Origin: Streptomyces sp. NBC_00154
GTDB taxonomy: Bacteria; Actinomycetota; Actinomycetes; Streptomycetales; Streptomycetaceae
DNA length: 64,000 nt
Assembly (NCBI RefSeq): GCF_026342835.1
Contig: NZ_JAPEMI010000005.1
Location: forward strand, 57,623-121,622
Direction of reading: 5' to 3'
Shown here: positions 50,619 through 59,152 of the stretch, one piece after another
Numbering within the stretch: position 1 is the first letter of the stretch
Layout of the letters: each line of letters starts with the position of its first letter
Position numbers and translations under genes: made by a program
Notes under the pieces: model-generated
Seen by the model: only the letters and a program-made list of their open reading frames with translations
Told to the model about the DNA's origin: nothing
The model's database searches: none

Positions 50619-51826
50619 ACGAGACGCGGGAGCGGTCGGGTCCAGCGGGTGGCGTGACTGCTCCCGCGGCGCTGGTGCGTGCGGATGGAGTCCCTTTCCG
50701 GGAGTTCATCGTCAAGGTTCACAGCCGGTGCAATATTGCCTGTGACTACTGCTACATGTACGAGGCGGCGGACCAGAGCTGGCGGGCTCAGCCGATGGCG
50801 ATATCCGCAGTGACGATCACTGCGTTTGCGGACCGGCTTGCTGAGCATGTCCGGGAGCATGCGCTGGAGGCGGTCGGAGTCGTGCTGCACGGCGGCGAGC
50901 CGTTGCTGGCCGGCCGCGACACCCTGGAGGACGTCGTGATGACGGTGCGGGACGCCGTGTCGGCCGAGGTCAAGTTCTCCATGCAGACCAATGGAGTCCT
51001 GCTGACGGAGGCCAACCTCGACCTGCTCAGCAAGCACCAGGTCGGCATCGGGGTGAGCCTGGACGGTGGGCCGGCCCACCACGACCGACATCGCCGGTTC
51101 GCGAATGGGCGGGGTTCGTACGACGAGGTGGCGCGCGGCCTGCGGACCCTGACGGCCGAGGCCTACCGGCCACTGTTCATGGGCCTGCTCGCCACCGTCG
51201 ACCTGGCCAACGATCCCGTCGAGGTGTACGAGGCCTTGGCTGCCTGGGAGCCGCCATCCATAGATCTGCTGCTGCCGCACGGCACCTGGGACGCGCCACC
51301 GCCCGGGCACGTGCCGGGAGAGACACGTTATGCGGACTGGCTGATCAGCGTGTTCGACCACTGGTACGCGCAGCCGGAACAGCCGGTTCGGATCCGGCTG
51401 TTCGAGGAGCTGATCGCCCAGCTGCTCGGCGGCACCGCATACAGCGAGGTGTTCGGCACCGCGCCGCTGGATTTCGTCGTGGTGGAGACCGACGGCACGA
51501 TCGAGCTGGTGGACGCGCTGAAGGTGGCTTACGACGGCGCGCCCGCAACCGGCCTGAACGTGAGAGACCATTCCTTTGACGCCGTGTTGGAGCATCCAGC
51601 GATGCGGGCTAACCAGGCCGGGGAGGCAGCGCTCTGTGAAACCTGCCGGACCTGCCCGTTGGTCAAGGAGTGTGGGGGCGGTCAGTTCCCACACCGCTAC
51701 CGAACGGGTACCGGCTTCGCCAATCCGTCCGTGTACTGCGCCGACCTGGCGAAACTGATCAGTCACGTGCACAGTCGGCTGGCCGCTGACATCGCGCGTC
51801 TGACCACTGCTGGGAGCAAAACGTGA
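50615..51826 (+). CDS. fxsB: FxsB-like radical SAM/SPASM peptide maturase
   Basis: 403 aa, ATG 50615. The radical SAM cluster motif is C39-x3-C43-x2-C46 (SRCNIACDYCYMYEAA), followed by the GGEP-type motif VVLHGGEPLLAG. The C-terminal SPASM region carries CETCRTCPLVKECGGGQFPH and a final Cys. FxsB enzymes form C-C crosslinks (cyclophanes) in the tail of FxSxx peptides. Substrate candidates lie just upstream and a tailoring gene began just downstream. The overlap chain 50618/50615 and 51826/51823 shows one operon. Confidence 0.9.
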   Translation: MNETRERSGPAGGVTAPAALVRADGVPFREFIVKVHSRCNIACDYCYMYEAADQSWRAQPMAISAVTITAFADRLAEHVREHALEAVGVVLHGGEPLLAGRDTLEDVVMTVRDAVSAEVKFSMQTNGVLLTEANLDLLSKHQVGIGVSLDGGPAHHDRHRRFANGRGSYDEVARGLRTLTAEAYRPLFMGLLATVDLANDPVEVYEALAAWEPPSIDLLLPHGTWDAPPPGHVPGETRYADWLISVFDHWYAQPEQPVRIRLFEELIAQLLGGTAYSEVFGTAPLDFVVVETDGTIELVDALKVAYDGAPATGLNVRDHSFDAVLEHPAMRANQAGEAALCETCRTCPLVKECGGGQFPHRYRTGTGFANPSVYCADLAKLISHVHSRLAADIARLTTAGSKT

Positions 51827-51939
51827 TCACCATGCATCGGGTGGACGCCGATTCCTTCGCGGCCCTCGCCTCCGGATACGGCGCCGCAGCGACGGTGCGG
51901 ATCCTGCGCGTCGGCCAGATGCCGTTCCCACAGCAGTAG
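51823..51939 (+). pseudogene. Truncated HExxH-type peptide hydroxylase gene (5' stub)
   Basis: 38 codons from GTG 51823, overlapping the fxsB stop. HRVDADSFAALASGYGAAAT VRILRV is like the first residues of the HExxH-motif proteins (2-oxoglutarate-type peptide beta-hydroxylases) that normally follow fxsB. The frame then stops at 51937-51939, and transposon DNA begins within a few bases. The rest of the gene, including the HExxH motif, is not in the window. Confidence 0.6.
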
Positions 51940-52029
51940 TCCTAGTGTGATTGGGCGGCGTGGTGGCAGTGGGTGGGCGTCAGCGGGATCGCGGTGTGGA
52001 TGTCCTGGTAGTGGGTGTGGGGCGGGGTT

Positions 52030-52100
52030 TTGGTTGCTGTCATGGGGTGACTAAGCGGCTGTTGTGGTGTGGCTAGCAGGCCGGTTGGTGGCTGTCATGG
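52030..52100. repeat. Two 16-bp end repeats of the Tni transposon
   Basis: Copies at 52030-52045 and 52085-52100 differ at one base and have the same orientation, 55 bases apart. They lie between the presumed left end and the first gene, as TniA/TnsB sites do. Confidence 0.65.
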
Positions 52101-52151
52101 CTTTCGCTGTTCCTATGTGAGGGGCTGGCGGGGTCGGGTGGGCTGGGCCGT

Positions 52152-53486
52152 ATGACGGTTCAGGGAGGTCCGGCGGGGGCCGGGGCGGGATCGGCTGGTG
52201 CTGTGTCGGCTGAGGGTGCGTCGTTGGCGCGGGGTGTGGTGGTACGGCGGCTTCTTGCGGTGGATGGCGAGGGGACGCTGTCGCGGTTGCATGTGCGGAT
52301 CGCTGCGGAGCTGGCGGGGGTGTCGGAGCGGACGGTGTGGCGGTGGCTGGCGGATGGACGCCGGGGCCATGTTGAGGCGCGGCCGCGGCAGGACGGGTTT
52401 TCGCTGAGCGACGCGTTGTGGGAGGTCCTGGCTCAGGCGGGCGGGAACGTCGCGGAGTTGCGGCGCAGGATGCTCCGGGCCCAGGAGGAGGGGGTGTTGG
52501 AGGGGTGGGGTGCGGAGTGTGTGCCCTCGCTGCCGACCCTGCACCGCGTCATCAAGAGGGATCTGGGGACGGGCCGGGTTCTTGAGGTGGCCCGTCCGGC
52601 AGGGGCCCGGGCCGGGCTGGAGCCGAGCCGGTATGACCGGGCACTGGCGGATCTGGGGCTTGTGGACGGGGCTGGTGGTCCGCTTGTTGTCGACGGACCG
52701 CCCGCCGACGTGCCGGTTCCGGAGGGCGTCGTGGATGCGGGGGTGCGGGGCGGCGGTGTGCGGTTGTACGTGCCGGGGGCCCGGCTGGTGTCGACCCGGC
52801 AGGTGGCCGGTGTGGTGGAGGCGGTGGGGCATACGGTCGCGGCCCGCGGGATGTGCTGTGTGTACGGGGACACGGGCCTGGGGAAGACGGTCGCTGTCGA
52901 GCAGGCGTTGCATCTTCTGCCCGGACGGGTGCCGGTGTGGCGAGCGGTGGCCGGGGTGGCGCCCGGTCTGCCGCAGCTGCGGGCCTCACTGTGCGAAGCG
53001 TTCGGGCTGCAGTCGGGGGCGCTGCCGCACCGGGCCGGGCCGGTCAGCCAGGCTCTGATGCGGGTACTGGCCGTACCGGGTGTGCTGTTCCTCGATGACG
53101 CCCAGCGTCTGACACCGCCACTGGACTACCTGCGGCAGTTGTGGGACGCGCCGGGCTGTGCGGCGGCATTGGTGCTGTGCGGGGCCGGAAGCGAACGGGC
53201 TCTTGCCCGCGCTTCGGCGCTGCGCTCACGAGTGCTGACCTGGCATCAGATCGGCCGGCTGGATGCGTCTGGGGTGCCGCAGACGCTGAGCCTGTTCCAT
53301 CCGGTGTGGGCGCAGGCGGATGCGGACGACGTTGCGCGGGTGGACGAGCAGATGGCACGCGGCAATTTCCGTACCTGGGCGAAGATCACGTCGCATGTCT
53401 ACGCGGCCCGCGAGCGCGACCCCGCAAGGTGTGTGGACCGGGAGCTGATCGAGCAGGCCTGCGCACGTCTGGGGCCCTATCCGTGA
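52152..53486 (+). CDS. Helix-turn-helix/TniB ATPase fusion
   Basis: 444 aa. Residues 1-150 copy the layout of the N-terminus of the next gene, TniA: LSRLHVRIAAELAGVSERTV WRWL, then a helical region and SLPTLHRVIKRDLGTG. Instead of a DDE domain, an AAA+ ATPase follows with Walker A YGDTGLGKTVAVEQ and Walker B GVLFLDDAQRLT. It ends like the separate TniB (LSLFHPVWAQADADDVARVD, GNFRTWAKI). The fused protein could tie target choice by TniB to recognition of a specific DNA site. I know no named family for this fusion. Confidence 0.8.
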   Translation: MTVQGGPAGAGAGSAGAVSAEGASLARGVVVRRLLAVDGEGTLSRLHVRIAAELAGVSERTVWRWLADGRRGHVEARPRQDGFSLSDALWEVLAQAGGNVAELRRRMLRAQEEGVLEGWGAECVPSLPTLHRVIKRDLGTGRVLEVARPAGARAGLEPSRYDRALADLGLVDGAGGPLVVDGPPADVPVPEGVVDAGVRGGGVRLYVPGARLVSTRQVAGVVEAVGHTVAARGMCCVYGDTGLGKTVAVEQALHLLPGRVPVWRAVAGVAPGLPQLRASLCEAFGLQSGALPHRAGPVSQALMRVLAVPGVLFLDDAQRLTPPLDYLRQLWDAPGCAAALVLCGAGSERALARASALRSRVLTWHQIGRLDASGVPQTLSLFHPVWAQADADDVARVDEQMARGNFRTWAKITSHVYAARERDPARCVDRELIEQACARLGPYP

Positions 53487-53590
53487 CGGTCGGGGCTGGT
53501 CGAAGGGCTTGTGTATGGGGCCTTCACCTGTTCCGACGGGGTGAACGAAGACAGGCTCCACCGAAGCGGATAAGAACGAAGGGGCATGGG

Positions 53591-55378
53591 GTGGACGGAC
53601 AACCGCTGGCGCCGCCGGAGGATCCGGCCGGTGTTCTGGGGGAGGAGTCCTTGACGGCGTTGCGGGCGCCGGCGGTGCGCCGTCTGCTGGCGCTGCGCGC
53701 CGAGCGGCGGCTGTCGCGGGAGCATGTGCGCCTGGCAGGGGAGTGCCTGGGCGTGTCGGAGCGGACGGTGTGGCGGTGGCTGGCTGAGGCCTCCCTCTCG
53801 CCCGACGCCGCGATCCGCCCCGGGGAACGCAGCGGTGACCGGTTCGAGATCACCAGGGAGATCCGAGTGCTGCTGGCGTACTGGCACGGCAACGCTTCCG
53901 CGGTCCACCGCCAGCTCATGGAGCGTGCCGCGGCCGAAGGCGGGAGCGTACGCGTGCAGGCGTCCGGCACTGCCGAGTCCGTCCCGCCGGACCCGGTGAC
54001 TGTTCCGGGCGGGGCAGCCCTGTCGCAGGTGCCGCTGCTGGATCCGGTGCCTTCCCTGTCGACGTTCCTGCGCGCGGTGCGTCGAGATCTCACCGCGGGG
54101 GAGCGGGCCGGTCTTGCCGCGGGACCGGACGCGGCACGCGCGCACGACGTCTTCGGCAAACGGGCGGCCTCCTGGCGCAATCACGTGTGGGAGACGGATC
54201 ATGTCCAGGCACCGCTGCTGGTTGATGCCGACGGCGACCTGGTGCGCCCGTGGGTGACGTGGTTCATCGACACCGCCACCAAAGTCATCACCGGCATCGC
54301 CGTCACCCCTGGTGTCCCTTCCCGCGCCTCCGTGCTGGTCGCGCTGCGCGCTGCTGTGCTGCGTGAAGACCCCTACGGCCCCGCGGGAGGGACACCGGAG
54401 CAGGTGCGAGTGGATCGGGGCAAGGACTTCCTGTCGAGGACCGTCACCACGGCGTTCGGCACGATGGGCGTGACGGTAAAGGACTTGCCGGCCTACAGCC
54501 CTCACCTCAAGGGCACGGTGGAAAACCTCAACCGGGCCGTCGACCGGATGCTGTTCGCGGCCCTGCCCGGCTACACCCTCACCTCCACCAAGCCCCGCTC
54601 TGGCCGGCGAAGCAAAGCCGCGGGCCGCAAGCCGGAGACGTCCGGTGCCATGTCGTTTCAAGACTTCACAGCGGAGGTGCTTGCCTGGACGCACTGGTGG
54701 AACACCGAGCACCGGCCGCAGGCGCTGTCCGGCCGCACGCCGCTTGAGGCATGGCAGGCCGATCCGACGCCCGTCACCGACGTCCCCGCCGCCGACCTGT
54801 GGACGTTCACCCTCGAAGACGACGGCCGCCCGCGAAGGCTGACCAGCCACGGCGTGCGGTGGCGCGGGCGCACCTACATCGCCCCGTGGATGACCGGCCA
54901 GGCCGGCCGTACCGTCACAGTGCGCTATATGCCGCACCACAATCATGAGATCGACATCTGTGACGCGAGCGGCAGGTATCTCGGGCCCGCGCACCTCGCG
55001 GACGCGGCCACCCTCGAACAACTCCAGGCCCTGCGCACGGCCCGTGCGGAGCGTGCCCGACGTCTGCGCGCCGAGGTGAAAGCCGCCGAGATGCTGCGCA
55101 GACAGCGCTTCGCCCCGGTCACCACGGCCGGGCCGGCCCAGCGGCTGGGAGCCCTCACCTCCGCTCAAGCCGGGCGCGAACTGGCCGCCGTCGAGCACAC
55201 CGACGCCTCGAAGCTGGCGCTGCCGGACCTCATCCCGCCCGCCGCGCCCCCGGCCGACTGGCGTACTCCGCCTTCTCTTGCCCCCTGGACCACGCCCGGC
55301 CGGCCTGCTCCCGTCCCGTCCGAACCTGCCCCCGACGGCCCGGCCGCACAGACCGATGAAGACGGAGACGCCTCGTGA
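53591..55378 (+). CDS. tniA: TniA-type DDE transposase
   Basis: 595 aa from GTG 53591 (GAAGGGG upstream). An N-terminal helix-turn-helix (LAGECLGVSERTVWRWLAEA) leads to an rve-fold core with D203 (WETDHVQ), D275 (RVDRGKDF) and E311 (GTVENLNR), an exact DX35E spacing. A Mu-transposase C-terminal beta domain (WRGRTYIAPWMTGQAGRTVT) and a helical tail follow. This is the catalytic subunit of Tn5053/Tn7-like transposition. It overlaps tniB by 4 bases. Confidence 0.92.
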   Translation: MDGQPLAPPEDPAGVLGEESLTALRAPAVRRLLALRAERRLSREHVRLAGECLGVSERTVWRWLAEASLSPDAAIRPGERSGDRFEITREIRVLLAYWHGNASAVHRQLMERAAAEGGSVRVQASGTAESVPPDPVTVPGGAALSQVPLLDPVPSLSTFLRAVRRDLTAGERAGLAAGPDAARAHDVFGKRAASWRNHVWETDHVQAPLLVDADGDLVRPWVTWFIDTATKVITGIAVTPGVPSRASVLVALRAAVLREDPYGPAGGTPEQVRVDRGKDFLSRTVTTAFGTMGVTVKDLPAYSPHLKGTVENLNRAVDRMLFAALPGYTLTSTKPRSGRRSKAAGRKPETSGAMSFQDFTAEVLAWTHWWNTEHRPQALSGRTPLEAWQADPTPVTDVPAADLWTFTLEDDGRPRRLTSHGVRWRGRTYIAPWMTGQAGRTVTVRYMPHHNHEIDICDASGRYLGPAHLADAATLEQLQALRTARAERARRLRAEVKAAEMLRRQRFAPVTTAGPAQRLGALTSAQAGRELAAVEHTDASKLALPDLIPPAAPPADWRTPPSLAPWTTPGRPAPVPSEPAPDGPAAQTDEDGDAS

Positions 55379-56118
55379 CCTCGGCCACCTACCAGTACGT
55401 CGACCTGCCTGATGCGTCCGTGGTCACCACCCGCGCCCTGCTCACCGCCCGGGAGAACATCACCGACACCGTCGCCGCCCGCGCCATGATGTGCATCCAC
55501 GGCGGCGCCGGCTTCGGTAAGACCCTCGCCGTCAACACCTGCCTGCGCGAGCTCGAACCGCACGAGGACGTCCGCCGCGTCACCTTCCGCGCCCGCCCCA
55601 CCGCCCGCGCGGTGCGCTACGAGCTGTTCACCGCTCTCGGCCTGCCCGGCGAGGCGCCCCGCCACCCGAGCGAGTTCGACCGTCTGCTGAAAACCGCCCT
55701 GGCCGAGCGGCCCCGCACCTTCCTGGTCGACGAAGCACAGTGGCTGAACGGGGAGGCCTTCGAGTACTTCCGCTACCTGTGGGACGAACCCACCACCCAG
55801 CTCGCGATCGTCTTCGTCGGCGGCGCCGGCTGCCACTCCGTGCTGCGCCGCGAGCCGATGCTTTCCTCCCGTGTTTTCATCTGGCAGCAGTTCGCCCGCC
55901 TCACCCCGCAAGAGGTCCAGGACGTCATCCCCTTGTTCCACCCGGTCTGGGCCGACGCCGCCCCCAAGGACATCACCTTCGCCGACCAGCACGCCGCCCA
56001 CGGCAACTTCCGTGCCTGGGCCCAGCTCACGGCCCATATCCGCACCGCTCTGGCCCGCACCGGGCGCCCGAAGGTCGACGAGGAGCTGCTGCGCTGGGCC
56101 TTCAGCCGTCTCGCATGA
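55375..56118 (+). CDS. tniB: TniB-type AAA+ transposition ATPase
   Basis: 247 aa from GTG 55375. Walker A IHGGAGFGKTLAVNT, Walker B TFLVDEAQWL, and sensor-like VFVGGAGCHSVLRRE. The C-terminal IPLFHPVWADAAPKDITFAD and HGNFRAWAQLTAH closely match the ATPase half of the fusion gene at 52152. TniB/TnsC-type ATPases select target DNA and activate the transposase. Overlaps tniA and the next gene by 4 bases each. Confidence 0.9.
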   Translation: MTSATYQYVDLPDASVVTTRALLTARENITDTVAARAMMCIHGGAGFGKTLAVNTCLRELEPHEDVRRVTFRARPTARAVRYELFTALGLPGEAPRHPSEFDRLLKTALAERPRTFLVDEAQWLNGEAFEYFRYLWDEPTTQLAIVFVGGAGCHSVLRREPMLSSRVFIWQQFARLTPQEVQDVIPLFHPVWADAAPKDITFADQHAAHGNFRAWAQLTAHIRTALARTGRPKVDEELLRWAFSRLA

Positions 56119-57245
56119 GCACCCTCAGCTTCAAGGAGCCGCCGCCGGTCGTGCTCGTCCTGGACCCGTACGACGATGCGGTGCACACACACGCCGCGCT
56201 GGCCGCCCACGACCTGCCTGCCGGCCGGGTCACCCTGCACCCCGGGCCGGGTACCACCAGCGACACCGCCCTCGCCCACGACCTCCTCGCCGCCCTGGGC
56301 AAGCCGCCCCAGATGACCGGCCGGTTCCGCTCCGGCAGACAACCCGTCTGGGAGGCCGCCACCGCCTGGATCCGTGCGCTGCCCGTCACCCGGCTCACTG
56401 TCCTGCGTGCCCACCGGCTGACTGACCGCCGCCTTCAACGCCTCCTGCGCCTACGCGATCACACCGGCGTCCATCTGACCCTCGTCTGCCACCGACCGCG
56501 CATCCCCGTCGCCCTGCACCAAGCCCTGCTACCTGTCGCCCACACCCGCACCAGCACATTTGAATCCGCCCGCGGCCATTACTACGGCCCACCCACCACC
56601 TGGTGCCCTCCGCTATCCCCGGTCGGCGGCGTAGCCCCCGGGCGCTGGATCACGCTGCCCGCCCTGGACCGCCTCGTCTCCTACGACAGCCCCAGCCCCT
56701 GCCACGGCCCGTGCACACCACCGCCGATCGACTGGAGACACCGCCCACCACCGAAGCTCATCACCCCGGCGACCGCAGCCGAAGTCGCCCGCCGGATCCA
56801 CGCTGCGACCGCCCACCCCCGTCTGGCTGCAGCCCTGGCAAGCGCGATTTTCACAGGCGCTTCCTTCCAGCAACTAGCCACCGCCCGCACCGAAGATTCC
56901 GACGGCGCAGCCGTCCTCGCGCTGCACGACCCCACCCGCTACACCGACGGCTGCGCGACCTACCCCGTACCCGAGTGGGCCCGCGTCTTCCTGCGCGCCG
57001 CCGTCTACTTCGCCCAGTTGGCCCCCACCGAAGACCAGCGGCTGCTGGCCAGCCTCGACGACCGAGCACTCCTGCTGCGATCCGCCGAGACAGCGAAACT
57101 GCGCCCACCGCAGCCTCCCGCCGGCAGGCGCACCAGTCCACGCGGCCATGTCGAATGGACCTGGCGCGAGCGTGAGGAAGCCGAACGCCACAGTGGCCTG
57201 CTGACGGGGGCCAGCCTCCGCCGATCCGTCAGCTCGCGCAGCTGA
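56115..57245 (+). CDS. Unknown fourth protein of the Tni operon
   Basis: 376 aa from ATG 56115 in a 4-base overlap with tniB. The front (VVLVLDPYDDAVHTHAALAA ... VTRLTVLRAHRLTDRRLQRL) looks like a Rossmann or NTPase-like fold without Walker motifs. After a Pro-rich middle with CHGPC, the end is helical (VPEWARVFLRAAVYFAQLAP). No TniQ-type zinc motifs, resolvase or HTH are evident. By position it replaces TniQ or TniR of related transposons and could act in target choice. Confidence 0.65.
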   Translation: MSTLSFKEPPPVVLVLDPYDDAVHTHAALAAHDLPAGRVTLHPGPGTTSDTALAHDLLAALGKPPQMTGRFRSGRQPVWEAATAWIRALPVTRLTVLRAHRLTDRRLQRLLRLRDHTGVHLTLVCHRPRIPVALHQALLPVAHTRTSTFESARGHYYGPPTTWCPPLSPVGGVAPGRWITLPALDRLVSYDSPSPCHGPCTPPPIDWRHRPPPKLITPATAAEVARRIHAATAHPRLAAALASAIFTGASFQQLATARTEDSDGAAVLALHDPTRYTDGCATYPVPEWARVFLRAAVYFAQLAPTEDQRLLASLDDRALLLRSAETAKLRPPQPPAGRRTSPRGHVEWTWREREEAERHSGLLTGASLRRSVSSRS

Positions 57246-57310
57246 AGCCCGTCCGGTCTGCCGCACTCCTCGAACACACCACATGGATCCAGCTTGCGCG
57301 GCTCTCGGGT

Positions 57311-57868
57311 TCAGCGGGTGATGAAGTCTGCGAACTCGATGTCGCTGAAGGTGATCTGCAGGCCATGAGCACGACGACCCCAGTCCCGGAAGTAGGCGTG
57401 CCCCAGAGCCCGGGCAAGGATCACCACCTGCTGTCGCTCACCGGCACCCGCATCCCGGGCCGCGAACAACTCCCGTGCGACCGCTCCGGAAAGCTCCTGG
57501 GTGATCAGCCGCTGTCGTGGGTCGTCGGAAGACCCCGCGGCGGAAGCGAACCCGAATCGCGCTCTGGCGTGCAGGACGATGCCGCGGGCTTCGGCCTGCG
57601 CTTGGATACGAGCGCGTACCCGCGGCTGCCACCAGACGCGGACCACATCCTCGATCACGCGGACATGCGCAGGGCTGGGACGTCCCTGAACACCTGCCTT
57701 CGCAGTCACCCACCGCTGCACGGTGCGCTGAGAAACCCCAAGCAGAGCAGCCAACCGCTTCGTGGACCCTTTCTCCGACTTGAGGAGGAACTTGAGGCGG
57801 TCGGCCGTACTGGTGGGGACGGGCCGCGTGCGCACGAGCCGCTCGAGTCCCTCCGCTATCTTTCCCAA
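57311..57868 (-). CDS. tpg: Telomere terminal protein Tpg
   Basis: 185 aa, the normal Tpg length, from a TTG at 57868 behind AGGAGGT at 7-base spacing. Family features: helix-turn-helix (TKRLAALLGVSQRTVQRWV), the basic block WWQPRVRARIQAQAEA, ARARFGFASAAGSSDDPRQR, and the C-terminus GRRAHGLQITFSDIEFADF. Tpg primes synthesis at Streptomyces telomeres and stays covalently bound to the 5' end. Its usual partner gene tap is not beside it. It sits between the Tni transposon and the sigma-factor pair, 6.1 kb from the telomere. Confidence 0.93.
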   Translation of the reverse strand: MGKIAEGLERLVRTRPVPTSTADRLKFLLKSEKGSTKRLAALLGVSQRTVQRWVTAKAGVQGRPSPAHVRVIEDVVRVWWQPRVRARIQAQAEARGIVLHARARFGFASAAGSSDDPRQRLITQELSGAVARELFAARDAGAGERQQVVILARALGHAYFRDWGRRAHGLQITFSDIEFADFITR

Positions 57869-58150
57869 AGTCTTCGACCTCCTGGACGTCCGGTGGAGCG
57901 GCTCGCGATCAAGATGCCCTTGGTCTGAATCGGTGGATCCGGCTGGCCGCGGGGTGGTCCGCCTCGTGCTCTCCGTACAGCCAGTCGGCTCACAGATGGT
58001 CCGGGTACCGTTCCGGAATCCGACGCAGAGACGGGCTGGAGGCTTGCTTCGAGATCCTGTCCGGTTCACATCATGAGGTGGATCAGCCTTGTGTGAGCCG
58101 TTGTCTGTGGGTCGTGTCGGGCTGGGGCCCTGCAGCCCCACCCCGGAGGG

Positions 58151-59152
58151 TTACAGGTAGGTGATGTAGAGGACGACAGCGGGCGGTTTGACGTTCAACT
58201 TTCCTGCGTCGTGGGTGAGTTCTTCCTCATAGGCGAGGAGGTTCCCGTTTTTCGGGTCGAACAGCAGGGTCTGTTCTTTGGGGAGTCCTCCGTATCGCGA
58301 TGCAACGGTGAAGGCGGCACCGACCCGGCCCGCGCGATCCTCGACGTTGCCCCGGTACCTGATGCCCTGCGTGTCCTTGAGGGCCCGCAGGAGGGCTGCC
58401 CTCTGGGCGGGCGAGAAGTGCCGGTCCAGGAGGCGCTCGGCGACGGAGTCGAACGTCTCGCCGGGGCCGGATGTTTCGTAGCCCTCGGCGAGCCAGCGCT
58501 TCATGGCGCTCGGGCCGGTGGGGGCTTCGTGGTTTCTCGGGTCGGACATGTCGGCCGGCCCGGATGAATCCGAGTGCTCCTGCGGATCGGCGCCCACTGA
58601 CCCGGCTGCTCCCCACCTCTCGCGCTGCGCGTCGTTCTGGAACTGAGGCTTGACGGTACGGACGGTCCACTTCTGCGACCCGTCGGGCTTCTTCCAGGTC
58701 GTGCGCCGCTCCGGAATGATCGCCGAGGTCACCTGCGCGCCGTCGATCCGGGTGGACAGTGACCAGCTCTCCTGGACGAAGCGCTGCGTGCCACCGTGGG
58801 GTGCATCGTTGGCAAGCCCCTCGATGCGCTGGGCGATCTCCTCCAGGACTTTGGCGGCCGGACGGTTACCGGCCTGGTAGGCCAGGGGCTTGGGGGTGAT
58901 GGCGTACGCGGGCTGGGGCGCCGTCCCCCACATGTTGGTGACCACCAGGGCGAAGGCCGCAGCAGCCGTGGCCAGGCCACTGACCAGCAGCCAACGCCGG
59001 CCACGCCGATGGGAACGGCGAACACTCACATGCGCGCCCTCGGCCGGCGTGGAAAGAATCGATGTGAGCACCTGTTCGTCAGCTGGCGTGGCTGCCTCTC
59101 GAGCCGGGTCCAAAGACCGCAAGACACGATCCGTCTCACGCACCCGCTTCAC
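58151..59152 (-). CDS. CU044_5270-family membrane protein, partner of an ECF sigma factor
   Basis: 333 aa from GTG 59152 (or 59143), overlapping the end of the sigma gene. A cytoplasmic front (DRVLRSLDPAREAATPADEQ) with a basic stop (RRSHRRGRRW) precedes one membrane helix (LLVSGLATAAAAFALVVTNM), and a large outer domain follows. This matches CU044_5270-type proteins found directly after ECF sigma genes in actinobacteria, thought to act as anti-sigma or sensor partners. A small GC hairpin follows the gene near 58119-58138. Confidence 0.82.
   Translation of the reverse strand: MKRVRETDRVLRSLDPAREAATPADEQVLTSILSTPAEGAHVSVRRSHRRGRRWLLVSGLATAAAAFALVVTNMWGTAPQPAYAITPKPLAYQAGNRPAAKVLEEIAQRIEGLANDAPHGGTQRFVQESWSLSTRIDGAQVTSAIIPERRTTWKKPDGSQKWTVRTVKPQFQNDAQRERWGAAGSVGADPQEHSDSSGPADMSDPRNHEAPTGPSAMKRWLAEGYETSGPGETFDSVAERLLDRHFSPAQRAALLRALKDTQGIRYRGNVEDRAGRVGAAFTVASRYGGLPKEQTLLFDPKNGNLLAYEEELTHDAGKLNVKPPAVVLYITYL

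Larger units (their letters stand above)
51946..57245 (+). mobile_element. TniA/TniB-type (Tn5053/Tn7-like) transposon
   Basis: Four rightward genes: HTH-TniB fusion, TniA DDE transposase, TniB ATPase and an unknown fourth protein. Left boundary: a TGT (51946) a few bases beyond the broken HExxH gene. Inside it TTGGTTGCTGTCATGG (52030-52045) and TTGGTGGCTGTCATGG (52085-52100) repeat, like transposase-binding sites at Tn5053/Tn7 ends. I found no matching inverted end to the right of 57245, so the right boundary is open and the element may be incomplete. No resolvase or cargo resistance gene is seen. Confidence 0.7.

Noticed and set aside
53477..55198. 573-codon frame antisense to tniA
   Set aside because: Antisense to a transposase with perfect DDE spacing, with no recognisable motif.
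57246..58150. Right end of the Tni transposon
   Set aside because: I searched by eye for inverted copies of the TGTCATGG repeats and a terminal ACA but found no convincing match, so no right boundary is claimed.
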